A DNA stretch of 64,000 nucleotides from Aldehydirespirator sp965204875 (lineage in GTDB: Bacteria; Actinomycetota; Acidimicrobiia; Acidimicrobiales; Aldehydirespiratoraceae): assembly GCA_965204875.1 (NCBI GenBank), contig OZ242020.1, positions 2,914,001-2,978,000 on the forward strand, read 5' to 3'. Made by a program: the position numbers and the translations under genes. The notes under the pieces are model-generated. The model saw nothing but the letters and a program-made list of their open reading frames with translations, had not been told where the DNA came from and did no database searches. Numbering within the stretch: position 1 is the first letter of the stretch; the number at the start of each line of letters is the position of its first letter. Shown here piece after piece: positions 25,398 through 34,491 of the stretch.

Positions 25398-25570
25398 CCA
25401 GACCGCCCGCTGCGGGCCTGGGCAACTCCACGCAACCACCATGATGACCGCAGGCGTCTGGCAGACCGCCGCGGCGGGCTTTGACAGCTCCACGCAGCCA
25501 CCATGGTGACCAGGCGGCTACCGGACGGCCGCCCGCGGGCTGTGCGGGTCACCGCGGGTTGTGCGGATCA
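25398..25570. repeat. Repeat-filled spacer between the LCP and birA genes
   Basis: 25398-25449 and 25460-25511 align over about 52 bp at roughly 80% identity (both start CAGACCG and contain CTCCACGCA), offset 62 bp. A second pair, GCGGGCTGTGCGGGTCA near 25535 and GCGGGTTGTGCGGATCA at 25554-25570, repeats the birA stop region. The ~220-bp spacer is thus mostly duplicated sequence. Confidence 0.8.
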
Positions 25571-26446
25571 GGTGTGACGCAGGTGCACGATGTCGCCGCC
25601 GTCGATGACACGCTCGCCGCGGTCGTCGACCAGCAGCAGGCGGCCATCGTCGTCGATGTCGCGCGCCAGGCCAGTGATCGAGACGCCGCCGGCCTGCTCG
25701 ACCCTCACCTGCCGGCCGATCGTCGCCGAGGCCGATCTCAGAACGCTGCGGGTCCTCGCCGGGTCATCCAGGTAGGCGGGCAACGCGTCCAGCAGGCTCG
25801 CCAGCAGCTCGTCGCGGCCGGTCAAGCTGCCCGCCTCGGCCAGCGAGATCGCTCCGGGCACACCCGGCACGGGTCCGACGTTCAGTCCCAGACCCACCAC
25901 CGCCACCGGCCGGTCCCCCGCGACCATCTCCGCCAGCACCCCCGCCAGCTTGCCGTCGAGCCTGCCGGAGGAAACCAGCAGGTCATTGGGCCACTTCAAC
26001 CCCACCACCGCGCCGGTGCCGGCGAGTGCCGCCGACGCCGCCTGGAATGCGGCGGCCGAGACGGCAGCCACCCGACGGTGGGCGGCCGCCACCGGACCAG
26101 GCAGCCGCAGACTCACGAGCAGGGACCGGCCTTCGGCAGGGCGCCGCGCCCCGTCGCTCGCAACCGGAGCAGCCGCCACCGCGAGCCGGGACCGGCCTTC
26201 GGTGTGGTGCGGCGCTCCGGCATCGAGCCAGTGCCGGCCCATCCGCCCGCGCCCGCTCCTCTGGTGATCGGCCACCAGCACGGCCGCATCGGTGTTGCCG
26301 GAACGAGCCTCGCCGGCCAGATCATCGTTGGTGGAACCGGTCACGGCCACATGCCGCAGGGCTCCGAGGCCGGCCCGCTGCGCCGCCGCCGCACTCAGCG
26401 GCAGCGTCACAGTCGCGTCGAAGCAACCATCGCTAGCCGGATCCAT
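25568..26446 (-). CDS. birA: Biotin--[acetyl-CoA-carboxylase] ligase
   Basis: The 292-aa ligase attaches biotin to the carrier lysine of AccA3, which is encoded divergently 109 bp away. It has TGSTNDDL, the adenylate loop RSGRGRMGRHW, KWPNDLL and GLGLNVG. No N-terminal helix-turn-helix is present, so it is a mono-functional ligase and not a repressor. An insertion of about 22 residues follows the adenylate loop. It arises from an in-frame 66-bp duplication that gives TEGRSRLA and AEGRSLLV. The C-terminal domain is complete. Confidence 0.94.
   Translation of the reverse strand: MDPASDGCFDATVTLPLSAAAAQRAGLGALRHVAVTGSTNDDLAGEARSGNTDAAVLVADHQRSGRGRMGRHWLDAGAPHHTEGRSRLAVAAAPVASDGARRPAEGRSLLVSLRLPGPVAAAHRRVAAVSAAAFQAASAALAGTGAVVGLKWPNDLLVSSGRLDGKLAGVLAEMVAGDRPVAVVGLGLNVGPVPGVPGAISLAEAGSLTGRDELLASLLDALPAYLDDPARTRSVLRSASATIGRQVRVEQAGGVSITGLARDIDDDGRLLLVDDRGERVIDGGDIVHLRHT
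26117..26202 (-). repeat. 66-bp in-frame duplication inside birA
   Basis: 26117-26136 and 26183-26202 match at 19 of 20 bases (GACCGGCCTTCGG core), offset 66 bp, that is 22 codons, immediately after the ligase's nucleotide-binding loop. Confidence 0.8.
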
Positions 26447-26479
26447 CGTTCAGAGTTTGCTCCCCTCGACGGCCGGCGC

Positions 26480-26550
26480 CTTGCGCAAGCGATAACGCAC
26501 TGCGCAGTGCCCAGCGACCCACTCTGGTGCGATCCGAGCCGATATCGGCT
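26480..26550. promoter_or_regulatory. Three perfect palindromes between birA and accA3
   Basis: CTTGCGCAAG (26480-26489), GCACTGCGCAGTGC (26497-26510) and AGCCGATATCGGCT (26537-26550) are perfect dyads packed in 71 bp of the divergent promoter region. The last ends 5 bp before the accA3 start, where a ribosome binding site would normally be. They look like operators for one or more dimeric regulators. I do not recognise any as a known biotin or fatty-acid regulator site. Confidence 0.6.
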
Positions 26551-26555
26551 ATCCA

Positions 26556-28340
26556 ATGCGGGCGATGTTCTCCAAGTTGCTGGTCGCCAACCGCGGCGAG
26601 ATCGCAGTGCGAGTCATTAGAGCCTGCCGCGAGATGGGCATCGCATCGGTGGCCGTGTACTCGGATCTAGATCGCGACGCGCTGCACGTGCGCCTCGCCG
26701 ACGAGGCACACGCGCTGGGAGGCTCCACGGCGGCCGAGAGCTACCTGCGCATCGATGCGATCCTGCAGGCCGCGGAGCGCAGCCGCAGCGACGCCGTTCA
26801 TCCCGGCTACGGGTTCCTGAGCGAGAACGCCGACTTCGCCAGAGCCGTGGCCCGCCGCGGGATCACCTTCGTCGGCCCGCCGCCCCACGCCATCGAGATC
26901 ATGGGCGACAAGCTCTCGGCACGCAGCGCCGCCACCGCCGCCGGAGTGCTCGGCGTGCCCGGCACCTCCGATCCCATCGGCGACCCCGCCGAGGTGGCGG
27001 CCTTCGGTGACGCCCACGGCTGGCCGGTGGCCGTGAAGGCGGCCTACGGGGGTGGCGGCCGGGGCTTGAAGGTGGTGTCGGGGCCGCAGCAGGCGGCCGA
27101 CGCGGTGGAGTCGGCCCGGCGCGAGGCGCTCGCCTACTTCGGGCGCGACGAGCTCTACATGGAGCGCTACTTCCCCGCGGCCCGCCACGTCGAGGTACAG
27201 GTGCTCGCCGACGCCCACGGCAACTGCGTGCATCTCGGAACACGCGACTGCACCGCGCAGCGGCGCCATCAGAAGCTCATAGAGGAGGCCCCGGCGCCGG
27301 AGATCGACCCGCCGGTGCTCGCCGCGATGGGCGAGGCGGCCACGAGGGTCGCGCTGGGATGCGGCTACGTGAACGCGGGGACCGTCGAGTTCCTCTTCGC
27401 CGAGGACGCCTTCCACTACCTGGAGATGAACACCCGCCTGCAGGTGGAGCATCCCGTGACCGAGATGGTCACCGGAATCGACCTCGTGGAGCAGCAGCTG
27501 CGGATCGCCTCGGGCCGGCCCATCGCCTTCACGCAGGACGAGGTCGCCATCAGCGGCCACGCCATCGAGGTGCGGGTCAACGCCGAGGATCCCGCCGGCG
27601 GCGCCTTCCTGCCCTGCCCGGGCCCGATCACCGAGCTGCGGTGCGCCCAGGGCTTCGCGACGCGCTGGGACGGGGGCTACGAGGCCGGCGACGACGTCAG
27701 CGCCTACTACGACAACCTCATCGGCAAGCTGGTCGTCTGGGGCAGCGACCGCGAGATCGCGAGGCTGCGGGCGCTGCGGGCGCTGACCGAGATGAGGGTC
27801 GCCGGCGTTGCCACCACCATCGGAGCGGCCCAGGCCATCCTCGCCCACCCGGACTTCGCTGCCGTAGCACACTCGACGCGCTGGGTCGAGGAGAGTCTCG
27901 ATCTCACAGGCGTCGCGTCGAGGCCCGACCCCGGCGGATCGGCGGGCCCCGGCGGCGCTCCCCGCAGCCGGCGCGAGGTGGACCTCGAGGTGAACGGCAA
28001 GCTGTTCAAGGTCGCCGTGTGGGTTCCGGAAGGGGATCCTGCGACTGACCCGGGCGCGCGGGCGGCAGGGGTGCGCCCGGACTCCGCACGGCAGCGGCGG
28101 CGGGGGCCCGCCGCCGCGGGCGGCGGCTCGGGCGAGGTGACGGTGCCCATGCAGGGCACCATCGTGAAGGTGCTGGCCGAGGTCGGCAGCGAGGTGCAGG
28201 CGGGCGACCCCATCGTCGTGCTCGAGGCGATGAAGATGGAGAACAACATCGTCGCAGGCCGATCGGGCACCGTACGCGAGATCCGGGTGACCGTCGGGGA
28301 CTCGGTCGGGGGCGGCGACACCGTGGCCGTGATCGACTGA
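26556..28340 (+). CDS. accA3: Acetyl-/propionyl-CoA carboxylase alpha subunit (biotin carboxylase plus BCCP)
   Basis: The 594-aa protein has a biotin carboxylase N-terminus (KLLVANRGEIAVRVIRAC), the ATP-grasp region with AAYGGGGRGLKVV, EMNTRLQVEHPVTE and EVRVNAEDP. A disordered linker and a C-terminal biotinyl domain with EAMKMEN (biotin on the second Lys) follow. It carboxylates its own biotin, which partner AccD subunits use for malonyl- or methylmalonyl-CoA. Domain order and length match actinobacterial AccA3. ATG 26556 or 26565 could be the start; the latter aligns with the family N-terminus. It is divergent from birA, its modifying enzyme. Confidence 0.95.
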   Translation: MRAMFSKLLVANRGEIAVRVIRACREMGIASVAVYSDLDRDALHVRLADEAHALGGSTAAESYLRIDAILQAAERSRSDAVHPGYGFLSENADFARAVARRGITFVGPPPHAIEIMGDKLSARSAATAAGVLGVPGTSDPIGDPAEVAAFGDAHGWPVAVKAAYGGGGRGLKVVSGPQQAADAVESARREALAYFGRDELYMERYFPAARHVEVQVLADAHGNCVHLGTRDCTAQRRHQKLIEEAPAPEIDPPVLAAMGEAATRVALGCGYVNAGTVEFLFAEDAFHYLEMNTRLQVEHPVTEMVTGIDLVEQQLRIASGRPIAFTQDEVAISGHAIEVRVNAEDPAGGAFLPCPGPITELRCAQGFATRWDGGYEAGDDVSAYYDNLIGKLVVWGSDREIARLRALRALTEMRVAGVATTIGAAQAILAHPDFAAVAHSTRWVEESLDLTGVASRPDPGGSAGPGGAPRSRREVDLEVNGKLFKVAVWVPEGDPATDPGARAAGVRPDSARQRRRGPAAAGGGSGEVTVPMQGTIVKVLAEVGSEVQAGDPIVVLEAMKMENNIVAGRSGTVREIRVTVGDSVGGGDTVAVID

Positions 28341-28351
28341 GGGAGCCGGCC

Positions 28352-29791
28352 TTGAACGTCAAGCTCCGCTGGAGGTGCCGCCGTGACGGCGCGTTGCGCT
28401 CGGCGCTCGCCATGATCACAGTTGCCGGATTGCTCGCCGCAGCCTGCTCCGGCGGCGCCGACTCGGGCTCCGCAGCCGGCACGACGGCCGCAGCCTCCAC
28501 CTCCGAGACCGGCCAAGCCGAAACGTCTGGGCGAACCGAGCCTTCGGAGCCGCTCTCCAGCAGCGCCGGCGCACTCGAAAACGGCAGCTCCAGCAGCGGC
28601 AGCGGCGAGGGCGACGAGGGTATTGAGGGCGCGGCGCAGCCTGAGCGGGAACCGGATGATTCAGCACCAGCCGGTGAGATCGATCCTGACAGCGCGACCG
28701 GCGACCCTGCAGGTGAGCCTGCGCCGGCCACAGAGAGCGGGCGAACTCCGCCGGTCACGCCGGACGCCGGTGGCGCCGCGCCCGCAGCGAGCTTCGGCGA
28801 GGTAGTCCTGCCGCTCACCGGGGAGGTGACGACGGACCTGTCGGCATTGGGACGCCGGGCGGTGGCGGTGAAGGTGGACAACGGCGGCCTGGCCCCGAGA
28901 CCGCAGTTCGGGCTGGCCGACGCGGACGTCGTGTACGAGGTGCTCGTCGAGGGTGGCTTCACGCGTTTCATGGCCGTGTTCCACTCCGCGATCCCAGACC
29001 GCATCGGCCCGGTCCGCTCGGTGCGCTCCAGCGACATCGACCTCATCGCCGACCTGGGCGTGCCGTACCTGGCCTCCTCCGGCGCCAACCCGGTCGTGCT
29101 GCGCGAGCTGCGCGCGGCCGTGAGGGCCGGCAGCGTCATCGACGCCGGCGCGTTGCGCGGTGTGCCCGCGTACTCCCTCGACGCCGGCAGGCGCGCTCCC
29201 CACAATCGCTTCTTCCACTACCCGGAGTTGCTCGCTAGCTCCACGGCCGACCCCGCCTGGGCGTCGGTGGCCCCCCTTTTCGACTACGGCGACCCCAATC
29301 CGGGCGGCGCGCCCGCAGCGGCCGGCGTGACCGTGACCTGGGCCGGCTACGGCAACGTCTCCTCCCACATCTGGGACGCCGGCGTCGGCGGCTGGGTGCG
29401 CATCCAGCGCGGCGACCTGCACACCACCGAGACCGGCCTGGGCACGGTGGAGATCGCCCCCACCAACGTGGTCGTCCTCTGGCTCCCCTACAAGACCTCC
29501 GCGGCCGACCCGAAGTCTCCCCAGGCCCTGTCCTTCGGCTCCGGCGAGGCGCTCCTGCTGACCGCCGGCGCCGTCCACACCGCAACCTGGGAGCGCACCC
29601 CCGGCCGGGCCGGCTATCGCTTCACCAGCGCCGGCGGCGACACCCTCAGCCTGTCGCCCGGGCCCACCTGGGTGCTGCTGGCCAACCAGGGCAGCCGCCG
29701 GCCGCGGAGCCAGGTAACCACCGTGAGCGCCATAGAGGGTGCCCGAATGCTGGCGGAGGCGCGCGCCGCAGCCGGAGCCGCGCAACAGTGA
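28352..29791 (+). CDS. DUF3048 (YerB-like) lipoprotein
   Basis: The 479-aa protein has a lipoprotein signal (basic start, hydrophobic ITVAGLLAA, lipobox AAC-S). A Ser/Glu/Thr-rich spacer of about 120 residues follows, then the DUF3048 domain from PLTGEVTTD with VAVKVDNGG, ARPQFGLADADVVYE-like and IGPVRSVRSSDIDL segments. The family is secreted or wall-associated and of unknown function. TTG 28352 is chosen because GGGAG lies 7 nt ahead and it supplies the basic n-region; ATG at residue 21 would truncate the signal. It lies 11 bp after accA3 on the same strand. Confidence 0.9.
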   Translation: MNVKLRWRCRRDGALRSALAMITVAGLLAAACSGGADSGSAAGTTAAASTSETGQAETSGRTEPSEPLSSSAGALENGSSSSGSGEGDEGIEGAAQPEREPDDSAPAGEIDPDSATGDPAGEPAPATESGRTPPVTPDAGGAAPAASFGEVVLPLTGEVTTDLSALGRRAVAVKVDNGGLAPRPQFGLADADVVYEVLVEGGFTRFMAVFHSAIPDRIGPVRSVRSSDIDLIADLGVPYLASSGANPVVLRELRAAVRAGSVIDAGALRGVPAYSLDAGRRAPHNRFFHYPELLASSTADPAWASVAPLFDYGDPNPGGAPAAAGVTVTWAGYGNVSSHIWDAGVGGWVRIQRGDLHTTETGLGTVEIAPTNVVVLWLPYKTSAADPKSPQALSFGSGEALLLTAGAVHTATWERTPGRAGYRFTSAGGDTLSLSPGPTWVLLANQGSRRPRSQVTTVSAIEGARMLAEARAAAGAAQQ

Positions 29792-29880
29792 GCCGACCGG
29801 CGCCGCCGCAGCCGCAAGCACTCCTCGACCGCGGCCACTGCGCGGCCAACGCGCGGCGCGGCTAGGCTCTGGCGGAGTGG

Positions 29881-29933
29881 GGCGGCTGCCAAGCAATCGT
29901 TGGTTGCCTGAGCGACCGGCGGCTGCCAAGCAA
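29881..29933 (+). repeat. 16-bp direct repeat in the DUF3048/SpoIID spacer
   Basis: GGCGGCTGCCAAGCAA occurs exactly at 29881-29896 and 29918-29933, 37 bp apart, just before the SpoIID gene start. Confidence 0.75.
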
Positions 29934-29948
29934 CACAGTGGTCCTGTC

Positions 29949-31934
29949 ATGCCTCGTCACAACACTCGCTCGCTAGCCGCCATCGTCGCCGTGGCCGCCC
30001 TCGTGGCCGTAACTGCCGCGACTCCGGCCGCCGCGCATCCGCACGGCCCCAGCAACGACGAGTACACCTTCGCCGGCGGCGGTTGGGGCCACGGCGCCGG
30101 GATGAGCCAGTACGGCGCGCTGGGACGGGCCGAGGCCGGCCAGGACCACTCCGAGATCCTCGCCTTCTACTACGAGGGAACCGGACTGAGGACGGATCCC
30201 GGCCTGGTGCCCGACGACCTGGACATCCGCATCGCCGTCCACAACACGACCGTGTTCAAGCCGGCCGGACTGCTCACTGTCGCCATGGACGGCAGGTTCC
30301 TCGACACGACGCGCAACACCCTCACGGTGCGCCGCGGCGACGGCGGCTGGCATATCAACTCGAGCAACATCGACTGGTGCCGGGGCTTCTGCAGCGGCAC
30401 CATGCTGACGGTCAGTTTCACCGAGGGCGAGCGCGTCCGCGTGTCTGACACCGCCAACGGCACGCAGTACTACGGCTACGGGCAGTTCCAGCTGACCCCG
30501 GCGAGCAGCGGCGCGGCGAACTGCGGGGACCGCACCGCCAGCGAGTACTGCCTGGTCATCGGCGATATGACGATGCAGCAGTATCTCTACGGGATCGACG
30601 AGGTGCCCGGCAGCTGGCCCGCCGAGGCACAGAAGGCCCAGGCGATCGCGGCGCGCAGCTTCGCCACGGCGCAGATCCGCGACCGAGCCGACTCTGGCGC
30701 ACCGTTCGACCTTTTCACCTCCACGCAGGATCAGGAGTACCGCGGCTGGGACCGACAGGCAGAGGCCTCCGAAGACCGCCCCTGGCAGAAGGCGGTGGAC
30801 GCCACCGACGACACGGTGCTGGTGCGGCAGGCGCCGGACCAGGCCCAACCGGAGGTGATCACCGCTCTCTACTCGTCCTCCAACGGCGGCCACACCGCCG
30901 CCAACGAGGAGCCCAACCGAGCGCCGCTCCCCTACCTGAGGGCCAAGCCCGACCCCTTCGACGCGGCCCCCGATGAGCAGGGCGACCCGCAGAACCCGTT
31001 CCACTCCTGGCAGCGCACCTACACGACCGAACAGATCAGTCGGTGGCTCGCCGACTATCCCTTCGCCGACCTCGACGTCGGCGAGGTACGGGAGATCTAC
31101 ATCACGGGCGAGGGGCCCTCGGGTCGCATCGACGACGCCCGAGTGACGGTGGTGGGGTCGAAGCGGGCGCTCAGAGTGCTCGACGACGACGGCGAGAGCT
31201 ACGGCTACCGCTTCTACTACGCGCTCGTGCTCGGCTGCCGCAACACCCCCGGCTGCGAGCCCCTGCTCTCGACGAAGCTCAAGCTGCAGGGCGCCCACTC
31301 CGGCGACGAGCTCGACGTGCACAATCTGCCCTTCAACGACGTCGAGGTCGGCGCCCCCTACGCGGAGGCGGTGGCCTGGATGCTCGACAGCGAGATCACC
31401 AGCGGGACCTCCCCCACCGCCTTCTCGCCGGATCGGCCGATAACGCGCTCGCAGTTCGCCACCATGCTGTGGCGCCTCGCGGGCCGGCCGGTGACAGTCG
31501 ATGCGTCCCAGACTTTCGACGACGTCTCAGAGGACGCCTCTTACTTCGAGGCCGTCGACTGGCTGGTGCGGGAGGGCGTCACCACGGGATGCAAGTCGGG
31601 CGACGTGAGGTTGTTCTGTCCCACCGAAGTGATGACCGCACCGCAGGTGGCCGCCTTCCTGTGGCGTTTCGCCGGCAAGAAGTACAGCAACCATCCCATA
31701 CCGTTTAGCGACGTCGGTGTGAACGACTATTTCCTTGAGGCGGCCCGCTGGATGGTGGAGCACGACCTCTGGCTTGACGGCAGCTTCAAGGCGTCCGACG
31801 GCAGCGAAGCCGACTTCGGCCGCAGCGAGCCGGTGACGCGTGGCCGTGTGGCGTCATACCTGTGGCGGCTTGCCGGGACGCCGGGCGCGTTCGGCGGCGG
31901 CGTGCCGCTGCCCCCGCTGATGCGGGATCGGTGA
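29949..31934 (+). CDS. Secreted SpoIID/LytB-domain protein with SLH-like repeats
   Basis: The 661-aa protein has a cleavable signal peptide (AAIVAVAALVAVTAATPAAAH) and a SpoIID/LytB domain beginning GGGWGHGAGMSQYGA, with QQYLYGIDEVPGSWP, AQAIAARSFA and YSSSNGGHT. Three C-terminal SLH-like modules follow (residues ~470-650: AVAWMLDSEITSGTS, AVDWLVREGVTTGCK, AARWMVEHDLWL). SpoIID enzymes are lytic transglycosylases; outside spore formers the domain is found in secreted wall proteins. SLH modules bind secondary wall polymers, which fits its place as first gene before the surface-polysaccharide genes. ATG 29949 is set by the signal peptide. Confidence 0.92.
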   Translation: MPRHNTRSLAAIVAVAALVAVTAATPAAAHPHGPSNDEYTFAGGGWGHGAGMSQYGALGRAEAGQDHSEILAFYYEGTGLRTDPGLVPDDLDIRIAVHNTTVFKPAGLLTVAMDGRFLDTTRNTLTVRRGDGGWHINSSNIDWCRGFCSGTMLTVSFTEGERVRVSDTANGTQYYGYGQFQLTPASSGAANCGDRTASEYCLVIGDMTMQQYLYGIDEVPGSWPAEAQKAQAIAARSFATAQIRDRADSGAPFDLFTSTQDQEYRGWDRQAEASEDRPWQKAVDATDDTVLVRQAPDQAQPEVITALYSSSNGGHTAANEEPNRAPLPYLRAKPDPFDAAPDEQGDPQNPFHSWQRTYTTEQISRWLADYPFADLDVGEVREIYITGEGPSGRIDDARVTVVGSKRALRVLDDDGESYGYRFYYALVLGCRNTPGCEPLLSTKLKLQGAHSGDELDVHNLPFNDVEVGAPYAEAVAWMLDSEITSGTSPTAFSPDRPITRSQFATMLWRLAGRPVTVDASQTFDDVSEDASYFEAVDWLVREGVTTGCKSGDVRLFCPTEVMTAPQVAAFLWRFAGKKYSNHPIPFSDVGVNDYFLEAARWMVEHDLWLDGSFKASDGSEADFGRSEPVTRGRVASYLWRLAGTPGAFGGGVPLPPLMRDR

Positions 31935-33271
31935 GGCGGCCGGCCACGGCGACAGCGACCATGCCGGCTCTGCGCCGCCTGGGATTCCGCTACCTCTACC
32001 TCACCGACGCCGCGACCCTGTTCGCGCTCATGGCGGCCATCACGACGGTGCGGTTCGGCCTGGTCTGGCCCACCTACCCCGTCACGCACTACCTGGCAGG
32101 CTTCGGGGCCGCGACCGCGCTGCACATCGGCGTCTACTACTTCGGGGGCCTCTACGAGTACGAGCAGAGGCTGGGCAGGCCGCCGTGGCTGCCGAGGGCG
32201 ACCCTGCTGACGCTGATAGCGGTCGGGGCGGGCGCCACCGTGGCACTGCTCACAGGCCGCTACCTGATGCCGCGGGGGAACCTGCTGATCCTGGCCGTGG
32301 CTGCGAGCCTGCTCATGCCGCTCAACCGCAGCCTGGCCCGCCGGGTCCGCACCCGCAGGCTCGGGCCGCCGCGCGTGCTGCTGATGGGCGACAGCACCGA
32401 CATCGAGCTGGCACGAAGGCACCTGGGCGACTCCGAGCCGGCCGCGGTGATCGTCGGCGAGCTGAACGATCCCGCAGCGATCCTGGACCGGGTGGCCGAG
32501 CTGTCGGCCACCGACCTGCTGCTGCTCTCCGGCCGGTCGCTCGACGCGGTGTATCCCGAGCCGCTGGGCGAGCTTGAGTCGCGGCGGGTGGGCGTCTACC
32601 AGCGCATCACGCCCGCCGACACGCTGCTGGGACTGCAGCGCAGCCGGCAGATCGGCGGCATACCGTTCGTGGCGCTGCGAGCGCATGCCCTGCCGGCCTG
32701 CCGCCTGCGCCTCAAGCGCCTGCTGGACCTCTGCTACCTGCTCGCCCTGGCGCCTGTCGCGGTGCCGCTGACCGCGGTGGTGGCGCTCTACGTGCGCGTC
32801 CGGGCCGGGCGGGGGGTGCTGTATCGCCAGGCGCGCCTGGGCCGCGGCGGCCGGCGGTTCGTGATGGTGAAGTTCCGCACCATGGCACACGACGCCGAGC
32901 CCGCCGGCCCCGAGCTGGCCGCGGCGGACGATCCCAGGGTGCTGCCGGGAATGTCCTGGCTGCGGCGCAGCCGGCTCGACGAGCTGCCCCAGCTCTGGAA
33001 CGTGCTGGCCGGCACGATGTCGATCGTGGGGCCGCGCCCGGAGCGGCCCGAGCTGGTGGCCCGGCTCGAGCAGCAACTGCCCGGCTATGGCCGCCGCCAC
33101 GACATCCCCCCGGGGCTCACCGGCCTGGCCCAGATCCAGGGCCACTACCAGACCGATCCCGCCTTCAAGCTCGGCCACGACCTTCAGTACGTGGTGAACT
33201 GGTCGGCAGTGCTCGACCTCCAGATCATGGCCAAGAGCCTGCTGGTCATGGTTCGCCGCTCGGCGCGATGA
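31931..33271 (+). CDS. Undecaprenyl-phosphate sugar-1-phosphate transferase (polyprenyl glycosylphosphotransferase)
   Basis: The ~446-aa protein has four N-terminal membrane helices and a nucleotide-binding-like middle (PPRVLLMGDST). A fifth helix leads to the catalytic domain with MVKFRTMAHDA, RRSRLDELPQLWN, MSIVGPRPERPE and PPGLTGLAQIQG. It starts polymer synthesis by moving a sugar phosphate to undecaprenyl phosphate. The GTG start at 31931 overlaps the SpoIID stop (GTGA); ATG 31961 is the alternative. The next gene overlaps its stop by 4 bp, so these genes form a coupled unit. Confidence 0.93.
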   Translation: MRRPATATATMPALRRLGFRYLYLTDAATLFALMAAITTVRFGLVWPTYPVTHYLAGFGAATALHIGVYYFGGLYEYEQRLGRPPWLPRATLLTLIAVGAGATVALLTGRYLMPRGNLLILAVAASLLMPLNRSLARRVRTRRLGPPRVLLMGDSTDIELARRHLGDSEPAAVIVGELNDPAAILDRVAELSATDLLLLSGRSLDAVYPEPLGELESRRVGVYQRITPADTLLGLQRSRQIGGIPFVALRAHALPACRLRLKRLLDLCYLLALAPVAVPLTAVVALYVRVRAGRGVLYRQARLGRGGRRFVMVKFRTMAHDAEPAGPELAAADDPRVLPGMSWLRRSRLDELPQLWNVLAGTMSIVGPRPERPELVARLEQQLPGYGRRHDIPPGLTGLAQIQGHYQTDPAFKLGHDLQYVVNWSAVLDLQIMAKSLLVMVRRSAR

Positions 33272-34491
33272 GCATCCCAGGGCCTGCCGCCGCGCCCGCA
33301 GCCGCAGGCGCGGGCGCCGCCGCGGATCGCGGCCGACCCGGCAAGTGCGGGATCCATGTGTCCGTGGTCGTGCCCGCCAGGGACTGCGCTTCGTTGCTGG
33401 CAGATTGCCTGGCCGCGATCGACGCCCAGACATACTGCGGCCCGCTCGACATCACGGTCGCGCTGGCGCCCGGCAGCGACGGCACGGCCGCGGTGCTGGC
33501 CGAGATGGTCTCGGGTGCGAGCCTCAGACACGCCGTGCGCGTGGTCGACAACCCCGCAGGAACGACCTCGTGCGGCCTCAACGCGGCAGTGGCGGCCTCC
33601 GCGGGCACTGTGGTGGCACGCGTGGACGCCCAGTCCCGCCTGCCGCCCGACTACATCGCACGCGCCGTGGCGACCCTGGCCGCGACCGGCGCAGCCAACG
33701 TGGGAGGCGTGCAGCGCCCGCTGGCTAGCGACGCCAAGGCGCGGGCCATCGCCGCGGCGCTGGCGTCGCCCTTCGGCGGCGGCCCGGCCCGGTTCCGCCG
33801 GGGCAACCGCCAGGGCCCAGCGGACACCGTGTACCTGGGGGTGTTCGACCGCGCCGCGCTGGACTCCGTGGGCGGTTTCGACGAGACGCTGGAGCGCAAC
33901 CAGGACTACGAGCTCAACTGGCGCCTGCGCGAGCGCGGCCACACGGTGTGGCTCGACCCCAGGCTGGTCGTGGGCTATGTGCCGAGGGACGGCTTCGCCT
34001 CGCTGGCCCGGCAGTACTTCGCCTACGGCGCATGGAAGCGCACCGTGCTGCTGCTTCACCCGCGCTCGCTGCGGTTGCGCCAGCTCGCAGCGCCGGCGCT
34101 TGTGGCCGGCCTCGCGGCCTCGGCGGTCGGGTTGGCGCGCGGGCGGGCCGCGGGACTCGCAGCACCGGTGGCCTACACGTGCGCCTCGGCCCTGGCCGCG
34201 GCCCGCCTCGAGCCCGCGCCGCTCCCCGAGATGCGCGGGCAGGCCGAGCATCATGCAGCGGCCGCGGCCCGCCTCGAGCCTGCGCGGCTCTCCGCATGCG
34301 ACAGGCTCAGAGCCGCAGCGGCCTTCGCCGTCATGCACCTCTGCTGGGGTGCAGGCTTTCTCGCAGGCCCTGCCAGGAAGCCGGGAGCCCAGGCGGCTGC
34401 CGGCGCGGCACGGGCGCAACCGGCATCACCTCTCACATCACCGCCGGACCGGTGGCCGAGAGCTCAGGCACCCTTGCAGAAGGCGAGATAG
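33268..34491 (+). CDS. GT2 glycosyltransferase (ExoA-like)
   Basis: The 407-aa protein has a GT2 domain (residues ~28-260): VSVVVPARDCASLL, VARVDAQSRLPPDYI as the metal-binding DxD equivalent, GVFDRAALDSVGGFDE and the ERNQDYELNWRLRE base motif. Two hydrophobic C-terminal stretches and a long disordered tail follow. It overlaps the preceding sugar transferase by 4 bp (ATGA) and probably adds the next sugar to the lipid-linked intermediate. Its tail contains a 66-bp in-frame duplication and overlaps the convergent ABC ATPase gene by 28 bp. Confidence 0.9.
   Translation: MSIPGPAAAPAAAGAGAAADRGRPGKCGIHVSVVVPARDCASLLADCLAAIDAQTYCGPLDITVALAPGSDGTAAVLAEMVSGASLRHAVRVVDNPAGTTSCGLNAAVAASAGTVVARVDAQSRLPPDYIARAVATLAATGAANVGGVQRPLASDAKARAIAAALASPFGGGPARFRRGNRQGPADTVYLGVFDRAALDSVGGFDETLERNQDYELNWRLRERGHTVWLDPRLVVGYVPRDGFASLARQYFAYGAWKRTVLLLHPRSLRLRQLAAPALVAGLAASAVGLARGRAAGLAAPVAYTCASALAAARLEPAPLPEMRGQAEHHAAAAARLEPARLSACDRLRAAAAFAVMHLCWGAGFLAGPARKPGAQAAAGAARAQPASPLTSPPDRWPRAQAPLQKAR
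34194..34290 (+). repeat. 66-bp in-frame duplication in the GT2 gene
   Basis: 34194-34224 and 34260-34290 share 29 of 31 bases (GGCCGCGGCCCGCCTCGAGC core), offset 66 bp, producing ARLEPAPL and ARLEPARL in the protein. Confidence 0.85.

Noticed and set aside
31727..33433. Minus-strand 568-codon frame
   Set aside because: Shadow of the undecaprenyl-phosphate sugar transferase gene, which has all catalytic motifs on the plus strand.
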